Below are positions 32,971-45,301 of a stretch of DNA of 64,000 nucleotides, in pieces. The position numbers and the translations under genes were made by a program. Source of the DNA: Oenanthe sinensis (Eukaryota; Streptophyta; Magnoliopsida; Apiales; Apiaceae); assembly GCA_028671895.1 (NCBI GenBank), contig CM053806.1, positions 18,735,001-18,799,000 on the forward strand, given 5' to 3'. The notes under the pieces are model-generated. The model was not told the DNA's origin, did no database searches, and saw only the letters and a program-made list of their open reading frames with translations. Position 1 is the first letter of the stretch. Every line of letters begins with the position of its first letter.

Positions 32971-33160
32971 TAGTCTCTGAATCTCTTAAAGGGATTCAAG
33001 GGATTCTCTTAAATATTTTACTAAGTGATTTGGGGAATTCCTTTAAGAGATTCAGAGACTAAGTTCTCTTAAGAGATTTAGGAATTCAAGGGATTTTCTT
33101 AAATATTTTACTAAGGGATTTTCTTTACAAGATCACTTAGTAAAACATTTAAGAGAATCT
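32971..33160. repeat. Foldback repeat, possible small non-autonomous element
   Basis: The arm at 32971-32997 (TAGTCTCTGAATCTCTTAAA...) is inverted at 33035-33061 with one mismatch in 27. A second arm, GATTCTCTTAAATATTTTAC (from 33002), is repeated directly at about 33092 and inverted at 33131-33160. The RNA would form two nested hairpins. The size suits a MITE or a small-RNA-producing hairpin; no clear TSD is seen. Confidence 0.5.
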
Positions 33161-33309
33161 CTATTTGGGGAGAATCATACTGCATACTAAATCCGTAGAA
33201 CATTTATCAGAACATATTATGAATAACATATATCAAAAATAAGAATTGTGTAAGTTATATATTACCTTGATATGTTTTTTCTTACTTTCTCAGCAATGTT
33301 CTTGATAAG

Positions 33310-33489
33310 TTATGTATTAACATTGTCACGAAGAATAGTAGAAGTAATAGTTGAGTTGGTGGATTCGCTTGTCCAAGCAGTTGCTCCTACTAACGAATCG
33401 AACACAATGAGTTCTCCCTTTTGAACACCTAATGAAATCCCAATATTACCCATATAGAAACCATTATAAAGTTGTACAATCAAACTCAT
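33310..33489 (-). CDS. Short unrecognised ORF (59 codons)
   Basis: The minus-strand frame begins MSLIVQLYNGFYMGNIGISL, continues GVQKGELIVFDSLVGATAWT and ends at a TAA at 33310-33312. Its composition is less AT-biased and more protein-like than the surroundings, and a donor-like GTAAGA follows about 30 nt later. It may be a relic exon. No family is recognised and chance cannot be excluded. Confidence 0.2.
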   Translation of the reverse strand: MSLIVQLYNGFYMGNIGISLGVQKGELIVFDSLVGATAWTSESTNSTITSTILRDNVNT

Positions 33490-35771
33490 TGCAGAACCTA
33501 TTATACAACATCAGACATATGCTATTACATCAAAGATTCTATTAAGAATGGTATGAAGAACCTTGTCTCTAAATATAGTTGTGAATAAACATCATGCATA
33601 CAGAATCTGCAGAACACATATAACATATTAGAACATACGAAGAACAAATATTAAAATAAATATTTCTTACGTTATGGATTCTCTTGAGTCGTAGTTTTTT
33701 AGGGTTCTACACGTTTGTAATGGAACATACATGGTTGTAATACATACATTAATATAAATTTTATGATTGTAGTTACTCAAAATATGCTAGATTATACCAA
33801 AGAATCAATCACTCTACTTTCCATATTTGTTGTTTGATTATTAATTAATAATATAAATTGACCTTGTATATGGACTACTTTTTTAAGATATTTACACATC
33901 TGACATTATCACTAATTAAATTAAATAGATTAAATTTATAGTTAATCAATGGTCTAGATCATGGTCTCTTAAGTCTTTTGATAAGCTAGGTCTCTCTAGA
34001 ACTCAAATCATATATGTATATAAAATAGTACTCTTAAATGGAGTACAAATTGGAGACTTATATGTCATGTACTAGATTCTGCAATATATAATAAGCAGAA
34101 TATGATATAGAACATATATATTTTTCAATTAGTTCTCTAAATAAGGTTTTTCATTGAACTTTTGCCTATATATATAATGTTCATACATCACACATACGTA
34201 CATTGTATTAAACTAAGTTCGTCTAGGAAAATTATAATACTTATTGCATATATATGCTTTTATATTAATTTTTTATTGAGTATATAATGATGATTAATTA
34301 TTTCTCATTTTTATGTCCAACAACTTTACGAGCCAAAATAAATGTATGACTTTATTTAATTTAAGTTTATACATGACAAATTTCAAATATAACAACATAA
34401 TTTTTTATATAAAAATATGTTGACATATAATATATAATCTAATTAAGGCATATTTGTAGCGTAATTTAAAAGATTTAGAAGGTTATTTAATATGAGAGTT
34501 TTTGTGAGAGTTTGTTATTTAACATGATATCATATCAGAGTCCGATTTAAGGAGGAATTGTGAGTTGAAGTCCTTCATACTCATTTATTTAAATTTATTT
34601 GTTTATTTATTTTTTTTGTCTTTAGGCTTTGTCTAATATTTTTTATTATTGGCCTAGACTCAAAATAAGAGAAATTATGTGTACAAGGGAAAATGTCAAA
34701 TATAATATTTGATCTAATTGAAACCTACTTCGCTAATTAAGAGATCGATTACTGAAAAAAACATATCATTATAAACATATTAAGATTCTTTAGTTTTTTC
34801 ATGCGTAAATAGAATTTGATTCAAATGATAACTGAAATAACCAATTTTTCTTGTTACACAGTTTAAGCATTTATACAAAACAAGCACTTGTACTCGTGCA
34901 AAACAAAACAATCTCTAAAAATTGAGTTTTATTTTATATTCTATTTAAGTATATTGTTCTTTAAAAATTATGAGATATAATTTGATGATTTGAAAATATA
35001 TATTTCAGTAGTCACATTAATTTTTAAAGAATCTATGCTCCTAAGAAAGTTCCATCCTTTTAGTGTATGTGTGTTTGCGCGCCACTGCATGTACTCTCCG
35101 AGTTAAGTACTTTTCCCAAGTTTATCACATAGAAGTTATATAATTTTGTTAACTGTGTACTTTGAAATACCTGTTCTTTAAAGATGGAGGATTAAAGGAA
35201 GACGTGCATGCATATTCAAATATCAAGAGGCAATGGCTAATTAAATGTACATTAAGGTATAATAGTAATAATTAATTAAATGTGTATAAGGGCATAATAG
35301 TAATAATAAGGCTTGTAGGCTAAAATAGTAAATTAAAGATTTAATATAAGGTTACAGTTGTAAATTCATTCTGAATAAAATAATTTCACAAAAGTGTATG
35401 TTGTGATATTATATAATAGGTAGATGCATAAAAGTACATAGTAAAATAAAAAAAATGTAATGTAGTTTTCTGATCTTCAATCTGATTTTTTTAATACAAT
35501 TTTTATCTGAGTCTCATTATTTGATTGATATATAATCAATGAATGCAGATTATTAGGTGGAAATGTGAAATTGGAAGTGATAAAGAACGCATCACATGTA
35601 CCTCAGCTAGAACATCCAGAAAAATTTAATAACATTCTCAAGAATTATTTATGTGGAGTATAGTTACAAAGTTTCTTAATTACGAGGATTAACTGTTCAA
35701 TCTTTTCACTTTTATCATTTACAAACTTTCAAGTTTTGATATAAATATATCATTTTTTTATTACGCATGTT

Positions 35772-36621
35772 TGTTAGAGAATCACTCTATAAACAAGCTC
35801 AATATTTGTAGAAGGGGTTGAATACAAATATTTAATTTTTTTGAGTTATAAATATATTTGTATTACAGAACCCTTGTAACAGTGTGTTTGAAGTTAGAGA
35901 ATATAAGAAAAACAGGAAAGATAAAGCAAAACATAGACTTTAAAAATTACTGATGGAATGACAATTTCATAGAGTCTTTATAGTCAAGACAAATTTGACT
36001 ATCTTCCAATATTATCTTCTGTCTGAAAAGATTCCTGACTTGATCTTCATGAGTAGTCACCATCAATTGATAATTTGTTGTTAATCATATCAATTGATTT
36101 AGCTTGTATAGTCTTCAACTGATATTTGATCATCCATCGATTGATATGATTTATCCATCAATTGATATTTATCTTATGAATCGAGGTATCCATCGATAGG
36201 TCTTCAGCATCCGTTGTTAGACTTCTTTTCTCCAATATCCATTGAGTCTTCAAGACATCTATCGAGCTTTATTCATCTGTTGATCATCCATCACTTGTGT
36301 ATTTTTCTGTCTTCAAATAATTACAATTAAACAACCTATTTACACATCAGTTGATTAAAAACATCTGCTGATTCAAACATCCATCGACTCTAGAAAATAT
36401 TAGCCACTGATCATTTATATTATCAATGGATAATAGACTTACACAACACTGTTTCTAACATACCATATTATCAATTGATACAAATGAACTTCAACTGATA
36501 ATTAGTACCTAGTCAATGGATATTTATAGAACACGTATTTATTGACCAGTTATAAATTTTAAAGTATAAAATTCATTATTATAATGGTTAATGTTATCAT
36601 CAAACTACATAATTCCTAACA
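35772..36621 (-). repeat. Solo LTR of a further Copia family
   Basis: 850 bp with the ends TGTTAGAGAATC...TTCCTAACA. The sequence GAAGGGGTTGAATACAAATA near the left end resembles the start of the A/B/C LTRs (GGGGTTGAATACTTG), so it should be read on the minus strand. No primer site, polypurine tract or coding sequence flanks it, hence a solo LTR. The flanking 5-mers (ATGTT and ATGCA) do not match fully, so the TSD is eroded or absent. It carries its own motif array (36050-36540). Confidence 0.65.
36050..36540 (-). promoter_or_regulatory. CAATTGAT/ATCGAT motif array in the solo LTR
   Basis: About a dozen or more variants of (CC)ATCAATTGATA occur, including ATCGATTGAT, ATCAACTGAT-like and ATCAATGGAT-like words, at irregular 15-40 bp intervals. 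Many are palindromic (ATCAATTGAT, ATCGAT). This is the same architecture as the arrays in the other LTRs here but with an unrelated word. Confidence 0.55.
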
Positions 36622-37597
36622 ATGCATAACTTATTTTGCTCTCATTGTACCAATTTTAAAATATCAAATATATACTATGAGGGATTAAGACTTTTATATA
36701 ACAAGCCTACTCTATGTAATTTTGTACTTAGTGGTATTTCGATTAAGTTTTAGTTTATTTCTTTGTATGCAACAAAGTACATAAAAACACTATATAAAGA
36801 AGTTGTTAGGAATAAGTTCTCAAAGAAATATAGAGAGAGGGAATGAACGAATATTTCAAGGTTTTAAAATTTTCTTACCTTTTTAAGATTAATGTTATTG
36901 TTTGGATATTCAATGAAAATGAGACTTGTAACAGATCTATTGTAGTTATTATGCATATAATGTGAAGATAGTAAAGAACACACAATTTAAACTTTCAATC
37001 TAATATTTTATTAGATCAATATTTGCTACAATCTAAAAAATTAAATTAAATTTTAAACTTCTTGTTCTTGAGAGATAGATACAAGGAAAATGTTAAGTGT
37101 TTTCTTTAATTTACACTTTGCAAGAAAGCTATATGTTTACTATATAGAAAACATGTCTCATGCACATGTTATTCTACAACATATAGCTAAAATAGGAAAA
37201 ACAATATTGCTTTGATTTATAGTCCATTTAGCCAGTGTCCTAAAAATCCCCGATAAATCCATGATTAATCTTTAAATTTTATTATAATAATATAAAAAAT
37301 AAGATTATTACCCTGATTAATCTTCGATTACCCAATTAATCTAAAATCGATATCTTAACCGATAAGTTCCGATTCACAATTTTTCTAACCATGATTTTAG
37401 CCAACACTACACAACATATGTCGCATAAACCAAGTAAAATACACCGAACTTCGACATTGTTTTATAATCTAGAAAAATTCATAAAAGAAAAAACTCACCG
37501 ATAAAATTAACTTTTATCCTCATTGATGAATAAATAATACCCTAATACCAAGAAAACAATGGTCAACCTACAAATAAAATATAAAATATGATTTGAA
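36622..37597. other. Intergenic region without recognised genes
   Basis: AT-rich DNA. A stretch at about 37230-37400 has several CCCCGATAAATCC and GATTAATC words and may be a fragment of a dispersed repeat. Nothing else is supported. Confidence 0.5.
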
Positions 37598-37602
37598 AGA
37601 AG

Positions 37603-39733
37603 CCCACGGATTAACATCAGAGCTTGATTTCTCAGCATTTGTACCACTAGATTCAGAGTTTAGCTGTTGTTCCTTAGTTGGGTCTGCAATCACATTGGTG
37701 GTGATTGGTTCTTGTAGGACTAGATTCTGTTCAATAGCTGCTTCACCACTTTGAGGTGAAGGTTCTTGTGTGTTAGACTCTGCCAGAGTTTGGCCTTCAG
37801 CATTAACAACAACAGGATCTTTAGTCAGAGTTTGAGTGCCTGCATCCAAACTTTGATTGGATGGTTCTTGTGTGGCTGGGGCTTGAACAACTTCTTCAAC
37901 CCTTTGAGTTGAAGGTTCTTATGGGTTGTACCCCTGATCCAAGTTGGCTTCATCTGCTGGTACAATGGCTTCTGTTAGACTTTGATCAACAGGTTCTTAT
38001 GGGCCTGGCCTGTCAGAGACTGCTACTTCACTTTGAGAAGTAGGTTCTTGTGTGTCTAGGCCAAATAAGACCTTCTTCTTTTTCCTTCTAGAGAAGAGCT
38101 TGGCAGTTCCAGAGACTGGAGACTGTTGAGACTTTGGAGTAGCCATCTCTCTTTTGACTTCCTCAGTTAACTCTCTATCTCTTTCATATGAGATCTCCTT
38201 GATTATAGGTTGAGGAGACTTGACAGGAGAATCAGAGATTGTGACTGGAATAGGAGAAGATGCTGGATCAGCTTGAGTACTAGGATTATCATTTTTATCC
38301 TAGCATTTCTCATCAACAATTTCAATGTCATCCCCTACTCTCTTTTTATCTTTACATGGTACCTCATTCGAAGTACCCTCCAATATGATTACAAGACTGA
38401 TAAAGGGATTATCATCAAGAGTTGTACCATCCATTTCAGCCAATTCATCATTTTCTTCTTGATTGGCATTTTCATCATTACCAAATACCTCAATTCCACC
38501 GATGTTACTATTTATTTAGTCACGCAATGCAAAATCACCAGACTTCATAACAGAATCAGAGTTTAGTGGATCAGAGTCTAAGGCTTTAACTTGAGAGAAA
38601 TATTCTGAGATGTTTGCCTTAACTAGTCTTCTCCTCTTCTTTGCAGGCTCTGAGACAGGATTAACATGAAATGGCTTCATGTAAGAAGTAGGAGGAACAT
38701 TAGAGGTTGGTTGAATAAATTTATTCATTGAAAATACCAAATCTTTATCACTGTCATAGGAGTCTGTAGGTTCATTAAGGAGTTTTCTTCTTCTTGGAGG
38801 AGATTGGGAAATATTATTGCCCTTCCTTTTCAACCCTGAGCCCTGTGTCTAAGAGGTGAATTTTTTAACTGAGGTCTTTTGGGAGACAACAGAGGTTGGC
38901 AAAGTTTGTGTATCAGTGTTTAGTGGGTGACTTGGGTTAGAATCAGGGTGAGATTGAGCTAAACTCTGATTCATAGTCACAGAAAAAAAATCCTTCCCAT
39001 ACACAGTAGGCATTCTCTGATTCAGAAGAAGCCTGACCCGTGTGGGATAAAACAACCTTGGCAATATTCCATCTTTTTCTTTCTTGACATCCTTCATTGT
39101 CAAGTCAACAAAAAATCTTTTGTTCATTTTAAAAACTGGCAAAGCTTAATCATCAACAAAACTAACATTTGGTTGTAAATGACTAAAAATTAATTGTAAA
39201 AATCTACCATAATATACATTATGTTCATCATCACTAATTTTAGCAGCTATTTTCTTAATTAATAGATAATGAAAATTAAAATTGAGATTATTGGCCTGAA
39301 AGTACCCAACTTGCTGAGAGAGTTGGGGAATAACATCAAAATTGGTACATTTTGGAGTGAAGGCCCAAGTGATACAATCGAAGAAGAAGCTCCACTCCTT
39401 TCTTAAATGTGGCCTGGTCAGACTCCCCCAATTTTGTTAAGCTCCCAGTGTAGCCAATCTATTGAAATATCTCCTTCATTAAGGAGTCATCAACCAAATC
39501 ATCATATACATTCACTTCAGGAAGTCGAAGGGCCTGTCGAACCACTTCAGGAGTTATGAAGTGGTCACCATTACATTTGAAGGAGATGATTGGTTTTTGT
39601 TCATCACTTGCATCGTTTAACCTGGCTGATGACTATATCTGCACCAGAGTTTGAGCATAGATCTCAGTGGGTGCTTGTAAAATATACCCAATGCTGCTAT
39701 TGGCAAGAAAATCCATTGGGTGCTTGTAAAATA
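37603..39733 (-). pseudogene. Element C third-ORF remnant
   Basis: Homologous to 10030-12100 of element A. It includes the RKEWSFFFD-type signature (plus-strand 39383-39407), the segments 39142-38849, 38833-38516 and 37849-37568 in one common frame, and QEPSTQ/TQTL words. The start codon and first about 45 codons are replaced by the deletion scar, and the C-terminal half is missing. The last residues read into non-homologous DNA. Confidence 0.75.
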
Positions 39734-39785
39734 TATCTCAGTGGGTGCTTGTAAAATATATCTCAGTGGGTGCTTGTAAAATATG
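39660..39785. repeat. Deletion junction with templated tandem copies
   Basis: The word GTGGGTGCTTGTAAAATAT is present once in its native place (about 39668-39686). It recurs three times after it, at about 39717, 39740 and 39765 (first copy ATTGGGTG..., then two with ATCTCAGTGGGTG...). The series ends abruptly at TGCATTTCAATTGTGCC, which belongs to the RNase H region. The spacer and third-ORF start seen in A are gone. The structure fits end joining with repeated copying of nearby sequence. Confidence 0.7.
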
Positions 39786-42700
39786 CATTTCAATTGTGCC
39801 TTCCATAACATGCTCTCTTATGAAGTGATATCTGATACCGATATGCTTTGTCATGGAATGTTGAACATGATTTCCTGTCATTGAAATAGTACTTTGGTTA
39901 TCACAATAAATAGAAATTTTAGAAAAGTTCAAACCATAGTCCAACAGTTGATTTCTAAGACATAAAATCTGAGTACAACAACTTCATGCAGCTATATATT
40001 CAGCCTTTCCAGTGGATGTGGAGATTGATTTCTGTTTTTGCTAAATCATGAGATAGTTCTTCCACCTAGAAATTAACAACTTCCACTTGTGCTTTTCCTG
40101 TCTATTTTGCATCCTGTAAAATCAACATCTGAATAGCCTATAAGTTTAAAGTCAGACTCTCTAGGATACCATAATCCAAGATTGATGGTTCCTTTGAGAT
40201 ATCTAAAAATTCTCTTAACAACAATCAAATGTGGTTCCCTAGGATTTGCATGAAATCTAGCACATAGACAAGTTACAAACGTAATATCTGGTCTACTTGC
40301 CGTTAATATAGAAGTGATTCAATCATACCTCTATATGTTGTCATATCAACTGACTCACTAGTGTCTTGATCCAATTTGGTTGATGTGGCCATTGGGGTTG
40401 TATCAGATGCAGAGTCTTGCATTTGAAACTTTGTGAGTAGGTTTCTTGTATATTTTGACTGACTTATGAAAATGCCTTCATCAGTCTGTTTCACTTGCAA
40501 CCCCAAGAAATAACTCATCTCTCCCAGCATACTCATTTGATATTTGGGCTGCATTAGCTTTGAAAATCTTTCACAGAGTTTCTCATTAGTAGATCCAAAT
40601 ATAATATCAATAACATATATTTGAACCAGTAATAAATCTTTACCCTTATTTTTATAAAATAAGATTTTATCAATGGTACCTCTTGTGAAACCACTTTCAA
40701 GTAGAAATTGAGCCAGTGTTTCATACCAGGTTCTTGGAGCTTCCTTGAGTCCATACAAATCTTTATCCAATCTATAGACATGATTTGGATATTTGGGATT
40801 CATAAAGCTAGGAGGTTGTTCAACATATACCTCCTCCTCAAGCTCACCATTTAGAAATGCACTTTTAACATCCATCTGGTATACTTTGAACTTCTTGTGT
40901 GAAAAATAAGCAAGAAAGATTCTAATTGCTTCAAGTCTAGTTGCAGGTGCAAAGGTTTCATCATAGTCAATACCTTCATATTGAGAGTAGCCTTTGACAA
41001 CTAGTCTTGCTTTGTTCCTTGTTATGATTCCATCAGAGTCTGTCTTGTTCCTGAACACCCATTTTATGCCAACAAAGGATCTGTTCTTTGGTCCTAGAAC
41101 AATAGTCCAAACATCATTTCTTTCAAACTCATTCAATTTTTCCTGCATTGCAATAACCTAGTCTGCATCCTTCAGAGCATCTTCAACTTTCTTTGGCTCT
41201 GTTTGAGAAAGAAAACTATGATAAAGACATTCATTCTAAGTAGCTTTTCTTGTTTGTACTCCACTGTCTAGATCACCAATTATCAAGTCAGGTGTATGAT
41301 CTTTGGTCCATTTCCTTGGATGAGCAAGATTTCTTGAGCTAGTATGATTCCTCAGTGAATGCTGATGCTCCCCCTGAAGTTGTGCTAACCTCAGAGTTTG
41401 ATTGATCAGAGTTTGTCTCTGTCAAGGATTGGTCGGACTCTGATATTTTAATGACTGATATTGGTTCTGCATTTTCAATAGAAGATTGATGTTGCTCCCC
41501 CTCAACATGTGCAGAAGCTTTAATTACTGTGTTATTTTCTTCAGAGTTTGTAGAGTCAGAGTTTAGATCACCAGAGTCCGTGTCCTGTTGACCTTTGAGC
41601 TGTTCATTTTCAAAACTCAGAGATTCTTGAGCTTCTACATCATGCAACCCTGTTATCTTTGTTTCATCAAAAGAGACATGTATAGATTCCATGACAACCT
41701 TGGTTCTTAGGTTAAACACTTTGAATGCCTTTAATAAAGTTTTAGAGTTTGTGGAATAACCAACAAAAATGCCTTCATCTTCTGTTAGTTCAAACTTTTT
41801 CAATTGCTCATGATGTGTTTTAAGAATAAAACACTTATTTCCAAATATGTGAAAGTATTTCACATTTGGCTTCCTTCCCTTCATCATTTCATATGGAGTC
41901 ACTCCATGCTTATTTATTACGGTACAATTCTGAGTGATGCATGCAATATTCACAGATTCTGCCCAGAAGTAAGTAGGAAGCTTTGCTCCTTCCAACATTG
42001 TTCTAGCAGTTCAATGAGAGTTCTGTTCTTTCTCTCAACCACACCATTTTGTTGAGGTGTTCCAGGTGCTAAAAATTGTTGAGTGATTCCTTTATTTGAA
42101 CAGAATTCTTCCATTGCAGAGTTTTTAAACTCTGTTTCATTATCACTCCTCAGAATTTTTACTTAAATGTTGATCCATTCTCAATCATAGTAATATGATA
42201 AAAAATGACTTCAACTGTTTCATCCTTCTTATGTAAGAAATACACCCAAGTAAATCTTGTAAAGTCATCCATTATCAGCAGTGTATATTTCTTCTTTCCA
42301 ATGGACATTATATTGACAGGTCCAAAGAAATCAAGATGTTAAAGATGAAAAATTTCTTCAATAGAATTCTCAGTCTTGCTTTTGAAGGATGTCTTCTTGT
42401 GCTGTGCCTTTTGACATGAGTCACATAGTACATTGAGATGAAATTAAACTTTTGGTAGACCGCTTACAAGATCCTTCTTCACTAGCTTATTGATGTTTCC
42501 AAAGTTCAGATAACACAGCTTTTTGTGCCAATTCCAGCTTTCCAAGGTTGAAGCTTTTCCAAGTAGGCAAGTTATTAGACCATTAGTGTTTCCCTTCAAA
42601 CTTTCTTCAAATAAATTATTATGTCTTTGGCCTATCAATACCACTTTGCTAGTCTTTTTGCTTTTGACTTCACAATATATTTCATGAAATTCCACAGAAT

Positions 42701-42950
42701 AATCTCTATCTGTCATTTGACTCACATTTAGCAGATTATGCTTGAGTCCTACAATAAGAGCTACATTTTCATTGATTACATTTCCAATCACAATGTTGTC
42801 ATATCTCAGTGTTCTTTCTATGTTGCCATCTCCATAAGATAATGTTAGGCCAGCCTTCTCCTCAAACTCTGAAAGTAGGGATTTATTTCCAGTCATCTGT
42901 GCAGAACATCCACTATCAATTACTAGGATATATTTCCTATTTCCCTGCAA
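39785..42950 (-). pseudogene. Element C pol remnant: protease to RNase H
   Basis: Open pieces are protease LVIDSGCSAQMTGNK and integrase zinc region (42950-42444), integrase core C-part with linker (41998-41339), RT (41148-40303, [50 protein letters not shown]), and RNase H end (39944-39785, YCDNQSTISMTGN). The catalytic YVDD reads YVID, so the second active-site Asp pair is broken even where the frame is open. The protease/integrase frame is -1 relative to gag, as in B. Confidence 0.85.
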
Positions 42951-42959
42951 TCATTTAAT

Positions 42960-45251
42960 GTAACTTAATTAGTGGTTTTGAGGACCCAAACATGTTTGGA
43001 TCCTTTCTTTTTAAAATTGTTAACTTTTGCAGCAAAAGTAACTTTATCAGAGTTTATGTTAACATACTTTGCATTTTCAGAGTTTGTTATTCTTCTATCA
43101 GCTTTTACAACATACTTTTGTTTAGTAGCTTAATTAGAAGAAACATGAGTTTTATTCAAATGAGGCAAAATTTCATAGTAATTGAAATACAGACTATGAT
43201 ATTCTTTACATGTGTAAATAGAATGCCATAAACTATCACAGTGAAAACAAGGATTTTGTGGTCTATATCTAGTCTATTTCCTATCTCATGATCTAGGTTT
43301 TTTAGGTTCCTTCTTTTTATTCTGCATGTAGTCAATATCAAGATGATTAGAATTCCCACATGTGAAACTTTTCTTTCTAGGAGCATCAGGAATATTCTTA
43401 TAATAATTCTCATTAGAAATTCCTTCTTTCCCATTTCTATTCCTTTTGACCTTTTGGGGCTTATTCTTGTTAGTGACAGACTTCAGTTTTTTCTTGAGCT
43501 ATTTTTGGGAAAGTAACCCAATATTAACTAGTTTAGTCTCAGACACACTACTTTCTTTGTTTTTATCATTTTTAGAACACTTATCAGAAGTGTCTTTTTC
43601 AATACTAGCTCTAACAAAGTTAACATGTTTGCTCAATTTTTCTTTAAACCCTGTGTGTGTCTTATCATTCTTTTTACTAGCTCTTTTCTCATTATCAGAC
43701 TCATAACCTAAAGTAGATATCCAATTCTTGACAGAAAGAATTTCTTGGACTTTCTTACCAGAGTTTGTCCAAACTCTGAAAGTCTCATTTTCTTTGGCTA
43801 TCTCATCTTTTAAGTAAGTAACTTGAATCTCTAGCTGAGTTTGCATGTGAATAGCATTCTCACAATCTTTCTTGGTAGCATGTTAACAAGTTCATATTCA
43901 AGAAAATCATTTTTACAGACAAAGTTTGAATTTTTGATTTTAGTCTTTCATTCTCAAGAGATTGAGTTTTAAAGCTAACATGCAAGGTTCTAAGAAAAGA
44001 TTTCATCTCATATAAATTATCAGTGTTTATATTAAAGGTTGAATCTGGTACCTTGTCAAAGTTTGCAGTGGGATTCTCAGTGTTTGCCATGAGAGCATAA
44101 TTCACTTCCTCATCAGAATGTGAGGAATCCATCTAATCCTTGTTGGATGATATGAGCACCTTTCCAGCTTTCTTGCTCCTGCACTCAGTAGCAAAGTGCC
44201 CCCTTGTTGCACTTGTAACACTTCACCTTTAACCTGTCAAGTGTTTTGGACTTTCCATCTCTATCTTCTCTCTTTCTGAATCTATCTTTGTTCTCAGACT
44301 CATCAGATTTCTTCTGAAACTTGCCCTGTTTCCCGATCTTCGTGTTCTTCATCTTTTTGAATCCTTTTACAATGATAGCAACCATTTCCATCATATCAGA
44401 GTCTGTGGATTCATCATCAGAGTCTGTATCAGAGCTTGCTTCAGACTCCGACTCACTACTTTCCTTTACCAGCACATCTTTTCCCTTTCCTTCGGATACA
44501 CTAGCAGACTGTTCCTTTACCTTAACAGCCTTTGTCTCTACGTTTAATGCAACTGACTTTGATTTTTTCTCTTCCTATTTTTCCTTTGATATAACTCCAA
44601 GTCATGAGTTTTCAGTTTTTCATAAACCTCATATAGGGACATCTCATCCAAATCTTCCATATCTCTTATCGGAGATGTTTGTAAGTCCAATTCTTTAGGT
44701 AGAGCCCTTAAAAACTTGATGTTTGAATCCTCATTATCATACACCTTATCAACCAAAGCTAAATCATTCAACAGAGTAAGGAATCTATTATATGTATCAG
44801 TAAAAGACTCATTCTGTTTAGGCTTAAAGTATTTATATTCTTGAATAAGAACAGATCTCATATTCTTTTTTATCTCTTTGGTTCCTTGACATTGAACCTC
44901 TAGTACATCCCATATTTCCTTTGCAGTCTTGCAAGCAATCAATCTATTAAACATCACAGAGTCTAGACTGTTATGCATGATATTTCTCACCTTTGCATCC
45001 TTGAGAACTTCCATTTTCTCCTCATCAGTCCACTCTTTCTTGTCCTTCAGAGTATAGTACTCATGAACTCGCCTTCCTTCAACTATGGTTGGTGGAACTA
45101 GTTTTGTTGGTAGATACTGACATTTATTGATCCTGTCGAGATAGTCAGGATCTGTAGCTTCCAAAAATACCAACATCTTTACCCTCCATGTAGGGTATTC
45201 AGCCTTCTTCAAGATTGGAATCCTTATGATTTCATACTTGTTTCTAGACAT
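42960..45251 (-). pseudogene. gag: Element C gag remnant
   Basis: ATG at 45251. The first 235 codons (45251-44544) are open and contain the capsid domain (EYPTWRVKMLVFLEATDPDY, MHNSLDSVMFNRLIACK, IKFLRALPKELDLQTS). Further pieces are the acidic Ser/Asp linker (44475-44185, SSDTDSDDESTDSDM), a broken knuckle CYKCNKGAL, the coiled-coil-like region (44132-43499) and the C-terminal knuckle region. It ends at the conserved WVLK..N stop just before the pol frame. Confidence 0.82.
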
Positions 45252-45287
45252 TGTTTTTCAGATCTCTAAGGTTGAAATAAACCGCCT

Positions 45288-45299
45288 GCTCTGATACCA
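45288..45299 (-). other. Element C primer-binding site, initiator tRNA-Met
   Basis: In sense the sequence is TGGTATCAGAGC, an exact 12-base match to the usual tRNA-Met site, two bases from the LTR. Confidence 0.88.
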
Positions 45300-45301
45300 A
45301 T

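Larger units (their letters stand above)
31609..35771. other. AT-rich intergenic region
   Basis: No clear gene is present. It contains a foldback repeat (32971-33160) and a 59-codon unrecognised frame (33310-33489). The rest shows only AT-rich unique-looking sequence. Open frames at 31859-32116 and 32013-32246 overlap on opposite strands and resemble nothing I know. Confidence 0.55.

Noticed and set aside
35767..36626. Target-site duplication around the solo LTR (ATGTT/ATGCA)
   Set aside because: Only three of five bases agree, so it was not reported as a TSD.
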